NCBI GenBank assembly: GCA_000328365.1
Contig: KB299334.1
Coordinates: forward strand, 139,750-203,749
Reading direction: 5' to 3'
Source of the DNA: Capitella teleta
Lineage: Eukaryota > Annelida > Polychaeta > Capitellidae
DNA length: 64,000 nucleotides
In this document: positions 40,501-49,100 of the stretch, piece after piece
Position numbering within the stretch: the stretch's first letter is position 1
Layout of the letters: each line of letters begins with the position of its first letter
Notes under the pieces: model-generated
What the model saw: only the letters and a program-made list of their open reading frames with translations
Databases searched by the model: none
Told to the model about the DNA's origin: nothing
Position numbers and translations under genes: made by a program

Positions 40501-43500
40501 TGGATGCGCCTTGGAGCTAAGAAATATAAAAATATAACACCATTCTTAATGATAATATGACCTATGACTCACGCAGATCTCTTGGGCCAGGATATTTCAG
40601 GGACCCTAGCAGCTGGATAAGCTCTGTAAATTGACTCAATGTCATCCTTGCAAGCAAAGTCAACCTGGAATTTACAGATGAAAAGATGCATTGATTCTCT
40701 GCTGTTTAAACTTACTTTGAGCTTGTACTTCCACAAGCCACTGGATATTTTTTCTAATGCCATTTGAGCAGATGACTCCATGCTATACACAATCAGCGCT
40801 CGTTTGATGTTCTTGGGGTTACAAATGCCCTTGATAGGCCCACACTCCATCAGCCGGCTCTCAAAGGCATCCCAATTTGGAGGCATCTCTTCCAGCCATA
40901 AAGCATTGCAACGCGGCACAGCATTAGCAACCTTCTCCACTTTGACAGTGAAGCCATGGATTGACTGCATAGAAAGCCCTTCATAGGCTTTTTCAGCAGT
41001 CGCAACAGAATCAAATCCAACTTTCATTGAACGAGTCAAAGTGTATTCTGAGATTTGTGACAAAGTTTCAACAAACTGTGAAAGAGAGAATTAAAATTGA
41101 TAATCAGTAAAAATATGAAAATGAATCAGCATTCACCAAAGGTTCCACTGTGCATCCAGACCTGAGCAACAGAAGTCTGAGCTCTGACGCAGACAGAGCA
41201 ACAGGCAAGTCTGAGAATATCAAGGTTCTCGTCATCGTGCTCCTGTGGCTACATAGACATAAACATTGAGACACAAAATTCAGCCAATCATAAAACTCCT
41301 TACAAATTATCTGAAGACAAAAGTTCTGGGAACTGCATTCCAATCTTGAGCTTGTTACACATGATGAGATCCTCTTTACACGCAAAATCCAGCTACAAAA
41401 GCCATCAATTAATTCACTATGCAAACAGAAGAGTATCAGATCTCACCACAGATGAAGCAATTGGCAGAAGTGAATCAGCTTGCTTGCAGCGATTCATAGC
41501 AGCAACAGCTGAACCAACATTGCTGAAGAAGAGCACACCGTATTGGATCTCATCAAAGAACTTGTGCAGCAATAAACGTTGAGCTTCATTGACAAACTTC
41601 ACAAGAGCATTGAATGAGGAAGAGGGAGCGTGGACCCACAATGCATTGGTGTGAACAGCATTAGCAAAATCAACCTGAAACAAGAGCGTCAACACGGATG
41701 AAACAACAACAAAAATCACTCACAGATACTCTGCTCTGACCAACTCTCTCACCATCCAAAGACAACATAGCAAGGATTGTACTGTTCAGATGTTCATAAG
41801 CAGCAAGCACTGAAATGCTTGATTTGTTGATTGTTTGAGGCAGAATCAAAATGTCCTGACAAAAAGAAAGAAAGGCGCCTCATGTTTTATCCAGTTCAAA
41901 GGCTAACTTACCCTAGTTGAGCCATAAGCATTGAGCATGTCTCTCAGGCTTTGAATATTCCCAGTGGTCTCTAAACCATGAATGAGCATTGCTCGCGTGG
42001 CTTTTGGGTGATTGGGGGACCAATGTTTGCCAGGAGGAGGGAGAAACAAAGGGGAAGTGCTTGCTGTGGAATCAAGGTTTCAGTGAAAATCTAAATGCTG
42101 AATGAATACGTACGTATGCCATAGTGCTTCTTACGAATAATCTTGGACCCCAACAAGCTCCTCTTTGATGTGTCTAACAATGCCACAAAAGCGTCTTCAG
42201 GCCTAAAATTTCAACAATTATCTATTGGCTAATATATTCTGTGAGAAAATACAAACCGCTTGAAGGTGACAATTGCCTCTCTCTCTCTTCCGTGCCCCAT
42301 AACACTCACTGAGATGACATGACCAAATGATTCCAGCTCCATCGCGAGACATGCTCTGACTTCCTTATCTGCCAAGCAACAAAGTTAACTGAGACCACTG
42401 AAGATTCATGTGAAATTAAATACCAGAAGCATTCGTTGGTAAATTTTGAACTTGTATTCCGTAGAAAGTGTTTTCAGACCCCCCCATATCCGGCTTCAGA
42501 CTGACGGAAGCAACACGTGGAGATCTGGATCGATGGTGCTTCGGGGAGCGTGACCTGCTCCTGCGATAGCTCTCCCGTCTGCGATAATCAGAATCCTTCC
42601 GGAATTCTGGGGATCTTGAGTGGCGCGTTTCCCGTGGCCAAGTGGGAGAGAACCTGGATCTACGTCTGCGCTGCGGTGAACGAGATCTCCTACGATCAAA
42701 GGATTCCCGGCTACGATCGTGAGACCGTCTGTCATCATTTAAGCGTCGATCATCACTGAAACGTCGATCATCAGTTGAGCGACGGTCGTCATTGGAACGA
42801 CGATCTTTTTGGCGATGATCAATGTCAGCAGTGTATCTGGGAGGAGAGCGCTTGTGCGTTGAAGGCGAGCGGGAACGCTTCTTGATGGTCACTTCCCGAA
42901 GCTTGACCTCTGGCTCTTTGGATGGCAGTGCTTCTTGTTGCAGGGGAGGGACTGAGTTAACTTTTGGCTTAGGACTGAACAAACCGCTTGTTAACGATTC
43001 TGTGTCGTTTATTTGAGTGTCTGTTGTCACAGGTCCGAATATATTAATTTTGTCAACGGGACCAGATCTTGAAGCAGGGCTTGGAGCAGATTCACTTGTG
43101 GCAGTCTCTCTTGGTTTAAACTGTTTGTTGACAGTTTGTATTCCTGTCAATAGTTTAATATGGTTCCTGAAATCACAATTGAAAATAACTTTTTTACAAT
43201 ATTTGGGGCTTGGTAAAGACTCACTGTAGAAGACCAAGATATTTAGAGCCACCGGGTACCTCTTCCTTCGAGGAAGGTTTCATTTGTTTAGGCTCCCTAT
43301 GCAACTCCCTTTTAACAGGAGAGGGTTCTGTTATTCCGTCATCGTCATCATAGCTTTGGATCATCCCGAGGGAAGTAGGAGGCTTCTGCCTAGATTCTGC
43401 TGGCTTCCAGCCAGTTTCAACGTCATCTTGAGCGCCAACAGGCTTCCAGCGATCATCCGACCGTGTAAGCTGACCCGGTGGCATTGATCTGCGCGGAGGC

Positions 43501-44116
43501 TCTGGCTGCTTTGGAGGTTCTGGGCGCAGAAGGGGTTCATCATAAGCCCTGCGAGCAGCGGAGAAACTTTGAGCCTCTCTACTGTGCTCGCCACGATAGT
43601 CAGAATCCCTCCGGCGGTAGTCTTGATCATGAGGATATTGTCCCTGAGTTCGCTTTGATGCGCTCTGCAATAAGATCATTGGTTTATCATATAAGTTTCT
43701 TATAAGCAATTTTATATCGTAATATTTGTTTCTAAAGTAAATGTTAATTGCTATAACTGTTCGACACGACCAATGAATAAACATTATACGGCAGATAATC
43801 CATTAGATACATGAGCAATAACACTGACCCTGTCGAACAACCTGTCATCGTGATCAAACGATTGCCGACGCTCTTGGGAGGGGGAGTTGGAATGAGAGTC
43901 GCCGTGAATCCGTTTGGTGCAGATGGCCAAAAGAACTTGAATGATTTTCTCAACTTTCCGTGTGCGCTCAGATTCAGGGAAATTTTCTTTTAGAAAATTG
44001 AGAGATATCTCAAGGCGGGCTTTAGAATCTCGATAGTGGTCATGGGATCGTTGTTCGGTGATATTTTGAGATATTTTTGAGACTTCTTCTTCAACCGCTT
44101 GCAAAGCGGCCTCCAT
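27154..44116 (-). CDS. Gene A: giant RS- and multi-RRM protein (about 18 RRMs), 38 exons, complete
   Basis: Coding exons, high to low: 44116-43829, 43664-43225, 43166-42424, 42368-42257, 42202-42114, 42063-41912, 41855-41724, 41674-41447, 41392-41304, 41242-41137, 41075-40716, 40664-40573, 40516-40399, 40340-39999, 39945-39585, 39473-39359, 33172-33075, 32501-32403, 32347-32205, 32151-32038, 31982-31470, 31420-31301, 31251-30781, 30730-30626, 30579-30237, 30177-30050, 29996-29661, 29608-29548, 29491-29196, 29139-28915, 28865-28594, 28537-28287, 28230-28177, 28120-28055, 28005-27946, 27892-27820, 27774-27472, 27418-27154. All keep phase: 8,163 nt, 2,720 residues. Order: N-terminal helical module (MEAALQAVEEEVSKI), RS region, about 18 divergent RRMs, Lys/Glu-rich linkers, nuclear-looking tail. 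RRM pairs carry xTNxLWL starts and VDFA-like ends, as in SPEN/RBM15 proteins. No SPOC domain is seen. A nuclear RNA-processing role is inferred only. Confidence 0.88.
32505..33070 (-). other. Intron 17 of gene A
   Basis: A 573-bp intron between two RRM-coding exons. No coding sequence or repeat is recognised. Confidence 0.5.
34883..35516. mobile_element. Degenerate pogo/Tc1-like MITE
   Basis: It starts cagtcaaagctcgctataac after a TA and ends with the diverged complement (tagcaagttttgaatg) before a TA. TA duplication plus such ends is the pogo/Tigger style. No transposase frame is present. Confidence 0.6.
35857..36101. mobile_element. MITE interrupted by a SINE 3' fragment
   Basis: The terminal inverted repeats are tactgtagaacaggaaattt and the complement of aaatttcctgttctgcagta. 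A 60-bp piece (35938-35997) of SINE family 2 sits inside, flanked by a perfect 14-bp direct repeat. Confidence 0.85.
35938..35997 (-). mobile_element. SINE family 2, 5'-truncated 3' tail (60 bp) with 14-bp TSD
   Basis: The reverse complement (tggcgcccgtatcatccgat...) matches 48773-48830 of the full-length SINE. The direct repeats gtcatgcgtagggt at 35924-35937 and 35998-36011 are its target-site duplication. This is the typical product of LINE-driven target-primed insertion. Confidence 0.9.
36425..36545 (-). mobile_element. SINE family 2, degenerate partial copy
   Basis: It shares 'agggttctttatcctgcat', 'cagtagtacacagtgccc' and 'cagttgggcagcactgca' with the better copies at 38175 and 58642, then loses similarity. 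Confidence 0.6.
36660..36845 (+). mobile_element. LINE 3'-end fragment, same family as 13385
   Basis: It aligns with the 3' part of the LINE at 13385 (opposite strand): 'ttaaaacatcttt', 'acatgtatt', 'agcgtgccagag' and the ending 'gatcgctatataaa'. Coding content is lost. A (TTA)n tail follows. Confidence 0.65.
36885..37060 (+). repeat. Unclassified dispersed repeat, copy 1 (partner near 53020-53330)
   Basis: It has 'gaagccgaagcttcggt' followed about 90 bp later by 'acattccctggatatttca' and 'taccaatacttg'. The same order occurs at 53020-53330. No coding sequence. Confidence 0.45.
37831..38713 (+). mobile_element. hAT-like transposon remnant with transposase N-terminus
   Basis: The ends share an inverted tgcttccgcta. 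An ATG at 38120 opens MPKITDFLKRKGDPPEAG, which resembles the start of hAT/ZMYM-type transposases (SDFFKRK style). The frame runs straight into a SINE at 38175, so little of the transposase remains. Target duplication is unclear. Confidence 0.5.
38175..38416 (-). mobile_element. SINE family 2, partial copy
   Basis: It runs on the minus strand from ggggcaccggatagctcggt (A-box region) through the B box (gggtttgagaccc) to 'cccttgggattt', lacking the last third present in 48498 and 58642. It is inserted in the hAT-like remnant. Confidence 0.85.
39620..39900 (-). other. Lys/Glu-rich low-complexity linker in gene A
   Basis: Coding part of exon 15, with long runs of K and E (EKKKEEKKEEEKKKEDK). It is probably a single charged helix or a disordered linker between RRM7 and RRM8. 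A second such segment is at 28300-28500. Confidence 0.75.
42470..43830 (-). other. RS-rich, Arg/Asp repeat region of gene A
   Basis: Exons 2-3 encode a disordered region with a six-residue DDRRxx repeat (DDRRSTDDRRFSDDRR) and many RS dipeptides (RRSRSRSPKHHRSRSPR). This is typical of SR-type splicing factors. Gene B has the matching region at 49688-50200. Confidence 0.85.
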
Positions 44117-46183
44117 TTTCTCTGACTGGATATCGTCAATCTAGCCCGCAATATCGAAACACACTTGATTTTCGTGAAAGCGATGCAACCAGAAACCATG
44201 AACAAATGAACAGACTTTTTCTTCTTGTTGAATTTCTTAACACTGCTTAAAAAAGACATTCGATTGTTTTTGGTAATAGACAAGCATCTCTTTGAAGTGG
44301 TAAACCACAGGGATCTGAATTCTTATGTTGGTGTTAGGATGGTAATTACACACCAAACAAATCCGTACTTGGCTTAGTGGCTCAGCAGCATCGGAGACGC
44401 ACGTGTTCCCCCTGACGGTTCTCCACAACTAAACACCGAGCCAAGGGATCGTGACCTCAGCTCGAGGCAGCAAAAGGGTCAAAGCGATGGAGCCATTGAT
44501 CATGTGATCACTCTGGATGAACTGATTGATAGGCCGACACTACGCGAATTATAGAACCGATGCTTATTCTCCACTTCACACATGCAACAAATATCCACTC
44601 ATGCGTCCACCACTCTCATCACGGAAGTAGCGAGGGAAGTAACGGCCTCCCTGCTGTTGCTGCATTTGGCCATTCTCCTCTCCTTGAACTTGGTGTATAG
44701 GAGGTCCTCTCAGGCCCCCACGGCCACCATGGAAGGTTCCCCTGTCAGGCAGTCACGCATTGTAGGGCCATTGAACTGACGCTTCGAGCAGGGTCGCCAA
44801 CAAGATAAGTCTCCACAATGTGCAGGATCAACCATGCCTCCTTCCCCGGGGACCGATCTCCTCCACCACGGGTCATTCCCCTGTCTCTGGGGGCTCCACA
44901 CATTGGTCCAACTTGCCCTGGACCAGAGATTCGTGGGCGGAAATGGCAACGATCAGCTGCATATTTGCTGCCCTGAACTGATTCTCCCTTAGGCTCAGTG
45001 ACATTTGCTGCCTGATTGCCCTTCTCGGCCTTCACTACATCAAACTCCACCTTCTCACCATCGCCTACGCTGCACGCTGCGCAAGTACTTGTGAAGGTTG
45101 TTTTTCACAATGGCTGTCTGATGGACAAACACATCTTCTTGTGTGACATCCCTATTAATAAACCCATATCAACTCCTCACGTTAAATCACTTTGAGATTT
45201 GACTGGGTTGATTTGCTCTTGTTGTTCTGTGATACAGCTTAACTCAATCTGAAGGTCGTGGCATGGTGGGAACTATGTTGGTGGGTTGGCATTCAAAAAA
45301 TAGGTTTCGTCTGTAAAGATGCTATCAAAAACGCTTTTTTTTTTCAGCACCTGAGATTGTCCCCCAACTATGGATGTCATTGTCTCATCGTCATTCTTTC
45401 TCTTGCTTTAATTGGTCAGTTTTGTACGGCAGTTAATATGCTTCAAAAACAATTTGAGATTTTTTTGCTTTGCCTGCAACATTGGTCTCAAAGTACATAC
45501 TAGTACTTAGTGTTGTAAGGTTTCTAAGTTCTGTGTATCTGGCCACATCCTCCTCTTGTTTGGCAAAACCTTTTCTTCAGGCGAATGAAATCTTGTCTTG
45601 TGTTAACGTATTTTATCTTATTATCATAAAAACAAACATTGCCACCAATAAGAAATCAGTGTCAGTTAATAGGTGCGTCTGCTAGCCACAACTGATGGCA
45701 GTCACAAATTTAAAAAAAGTTGTCTATGATGGCAGCCAATCATGATATGACAGCGGCTGTGTCTTAAAGTCTTGCCAGCTGATGGTGGCCGTGGCTCACG
45801 GTTTCCATCATTAGTCCGGTTTGCCCAGAAACACAAGTGTTTTGTTCCCAGTAGCCGGCTTTCTTCAATCAAATTCATGGTCCAATATCCACTCATTGGG
45901 CACCACCATATTCACAGACTGGCATCTGGGGTTGAGAAAAACTTGTCTTGCCGGAAGCAATGCTGGACATATTTCCATAAAGCTGCATAATCTGATAATA
46001 CGTATATACAGCATTGAAAATACGTACTTATCTTCAATACTAATGTTTCGACACCTTCATTGGAAATCGTTTAGCCATTTTGACTATGCCATATATTCAC
46101 AATGGCTGCGCGATCATCGGATATGCTACTGTTCTTTAGCTGTGGTTCTTAATTGATTGAAATAGAAACCAGATATCAAGAAA
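44117..46183. promoter_or_regulatory. Shared upstream region between divergent genes A and B
   Basis: The start codons of the two paralogs lie 2,067 bp apart, facing outward. Both promoters must lie here or in 5' exons not detected. A Y-box retrocopy fills 44583-45205, so core promoters are most likely in 44117-44580 (A) and 45210-46183 (B). I see no convincing TATA box. Confidence 0.5.
44583..45205 (-). pseudogene. YBX: Processed pseudogene of a Y-box (cold-shock domain) protein
   Basis: Without introns, the minus strand reads through the cold-shock domain: [30 protein letters not shown], then [20 protein letters not shown] and [10 protein letters not shown]. The Arg/Gly/Gln-rich tail follows (FHGGRGGLRGPP, GGRYFPRYFRDESG). 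Two family Trp/Gly positions are TGA stops (the residue before FNVRS and the one before YGF). A 7-base duplication (agcgtgc) after LRSV shifts the frame, and further shifts occur in the tail. The RNP-type YGFIN and VFVHQ are clear. It is a dead retrocopy. Its parent gene is elsewhere. Confidence 0.88.
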
Positions 46184-49100
46184 ATGGACACGGCACTGAC
46201 TGCCGTAGAGAAAGAGGTGTACAACCTCAGTTTGCAAATTGCGCATCTGGACACTGCAGAAGATTTCGCTCGGACGAAAGCAAAACTGCAGGTCAAAGTT
46301 CAAATCTGAATCAACTTCAACCTATTACTAGTATTAGTTAAGGTTCAACTTGCTTAGTGGTTACCATGGTTACTAGTTGAAGCCATTAAAATTTGAAACA
46401 TGATAATTTATGACACATGTATGGAGACCAGCTTTTACGCAACCAGATATAGTAATGGTATAGTCATATACAGTGTGGCAGGGGCACCGAATAGCTCAGA
46501 ATCAGTGGGTTTAACCCACAGGGAGTCTTTACCAGTCGGCTCTGGATACATGAAGTGCCTATGCAGCCTTCTAGACAGTATATAATAATATCAAGGGAAG
46601 TCACTGATTTCTCAGAATAACAATAACAAAGCCTCGGAGGCCACATTCCTCTCACGGGAGAGAGCTGAGGCTTCGGATCTGGCAAGATTATGAATAAATG
46701 AACCTATAGACACCAAAAACTCTGCACGGCAGTGACTAATTACTAATTAATTGCACAAAAATGCTTTCATTTCCAAAACGACCAGCAACGGGTACGATGG
46801 CTGCAGCATTCGACCTTCACCTTAACAAGCCGCTCATTGATTGATCAATAATAGTTCAGCTGAGAAATGCAATTGAAATTAATCAAAGCATTCATTCCTT
46901 AGAGATCAGTCCAGCAGTATGATTTTATAAATTATTCCATGCATACAACAGTATTCAGATAATTTTATAGTTCGAAGTACTAGTTAAATATTCTAAAGTT
47001 ATTAGATAGATAACAAAACATGTTGTGAGGTATATACAGTAAAACCTCGATGTATCGAACGTCCGTCCCTCGAATGTCTCCCTGTGTCGAAGTGTTTTCG
47101 AAGTCCCGACGATTCTCCTATACTTTACTATTAGCATTAACATCCGTCCCTCGAACGTCTCATTCTCGAATTTATCCTTGTATCGAAGTGTTTTCTGTGT
47201 CCCTGAGACATATTTTTGATCTGTAGTTTGAAGGGGAAAAATTTGATGAGCATCTTTCTCAGTTTGGTAACTTCAAAGAGAGAGAGACAGTCAGTTGTTT
47301 TCAAAGCATCAAAACATCTCCGCCCCCACAAAGCAGTCGGCAGCCTTTATCTCTCCTCTGTTTAAGTTGCGACCCCAAAGATCAACGGACCGTGGATCTC
47401 AACTAAGCTACAAGGCATTGTTGTTAGTGTATCTGTGATTATCTTTGATGAATGATCGACAAAAAACCCGACCAGAGCTTGGCTGACTCCTAAAAATCAA
47501 TAGACCGCGGATTTTGACTAAGGCATTGTTGTTGGTGTGCTTGTGATGATGTTTAATGAATTGCCGACAAAAGAGCGTGCGCATTCGAAGCTAGAGTTAA
47601 TTAAAGAAATCTAGCCTTAGATCTACACGTTGACAAATATTTGTTAATTAAAAGTTTCAATTTCAATTTCTCTTAATCATTTCTTTGGTCTAGATTTCTT
47701 GTAAGTCATGAGATCGCGGTTCATAGTTTATGAGTTCATAACGCATGCAGTTAATCATAACACCAGAGCACGGTTTGGAATCATAACAGTCCTATCATAA
47801 CGGCCTCGATCTTTCCGTCGGAGTATCCTTGAGTCGAAGTATTTGAGCTAACCCCACGAACTTCGACACATCGAGGTTTTACTGTAAAACGATTCTAAAC
47901 ATATACACCAGAGGGCGCTGTATGTGTCGTCTGTTGATTTCGGTCAAGTCAACTTACATAAATGCAATGTGTCTTCTGACTCTAACTCCTTTTTCTAGTA
48001 TATTTCATGCTCAATTTGACTCTCAGAATAGCTTTTATTATTTGAGAGACAATTAGAGACAGGATGTTTCACTATAAAACTATTCTGTTCTATTAAGAAT
48101 GTATCCTAAGCTCTACACTTTTGCTGCTCCATTCCGGTTTTAAGGATTTTATTTCGACATTTAGCGATCGTGAGTTCACTGAGGGCTGAAAATTTGCTGT
48201 GGTCCAACAAAATGGATGCATCGTACCCGTTGCTAGTCGTTTTGGAACTGATTGTATTTTTGGGCAATTAATTAGTAATTAGGCGTTGCGTACGAGGTTA
48301 TTGACCACAGTGTCAATCATTTTATTTATTGGTCATCTTGCCAGATTCGAGGTTTTGGCTCCTTTTGAGGAGAAGATTGCTTTCGAGGCAAGCATCCTAA
48401 GATTGGCACGAATCAGTGACTTCCCTTGATATTATATCTATAGACAGAAAGCATTCACTGCATTGAGTTTTGTCCATATCTGCTCACTCACTGGTAGGGC
48501 CCCCTGTGGTTTAACCGGCTGACTGCAATCCTATGCCGATCGTGGGGGTCAATGTCCTGGGTTCGAGACCTGATCAGGCCACGGGCGTTATGATTGTGAA
48601 TTATTATTGTAATTCATTATAATTGTAATTCTTTGGTGACTCTGCAGTGCTGCCCAACTGCGTAACAAGGCCGGGCGCTGTGTACTACTGTCTATGGTGG
48701 TATGCAGGATAAAGAACCCTTGGGATTTATCGATAAGAGTAGGGGGAAACCCCGGTCCTGGGCCTTCTGTTCTGGCGCCCGTATCATCTGATTGGTTTGG
48801 GTGGAGCCGTAAAACCCCATCATGTCTCGTTGACAGCCAGATCTATGAGCATATACAGTGTGGCTGAAAAGCGCAGTCATTTACATTAAATATTAATATG
48901 CAGGTACCATATTAGCTCACAATCTACATTCAAAGTTCAAGTTCAAAGTTCATCCAATCCATGGGCATATTTTTCACTGAGAACCGGAGTCCGATTCTGG
49001 TTTCTCTTTCGGACCAAGTCTCAGTCACGTGTGATCATGATGTGCTACAAGTGACAAGATCTCGCTTGTCACATGCGACATGGTCATGATGGTGGAGTTT

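Larger units (their letters stand above)
28660..42470 (-). other. Tandem array of about 18 RRM domains in gene A
   Basis: By eye the units begin at FYGIQVQNLP, AMLIHGL, NALWVHAP, RTLIFSDLP, NALWLEEMPP, RCLCIKNLP, SLAFKNL, KYLKVMNI, NLFVGGI, DLLISHI, RTIFIKHP, NCLWLERIPP, RYLMITK, NSVWMEV, SLLAIGFP, SCAWLEG, LTVLCLADE and KYVWLGGVP. Most end in a VDFA-like strand (VDFANAV, LDFACKE, VDFACKD, VDFAYNP, IDFAKNK, VNFACNR, MDFASQL, VDYASAK). RNP1 positions are mostly degenerate. KGFAIFGF in the last unit is the best match to consensus. Confidence 0.8.

Noticed and set aside
44237-44428. Short minus-strand frames upstream of the gene A start
   Set aside because: No phase-compatible junction to the 44116 exon. 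The ATG at 44116 aligns with the gene B start, so it is taken as the true start.
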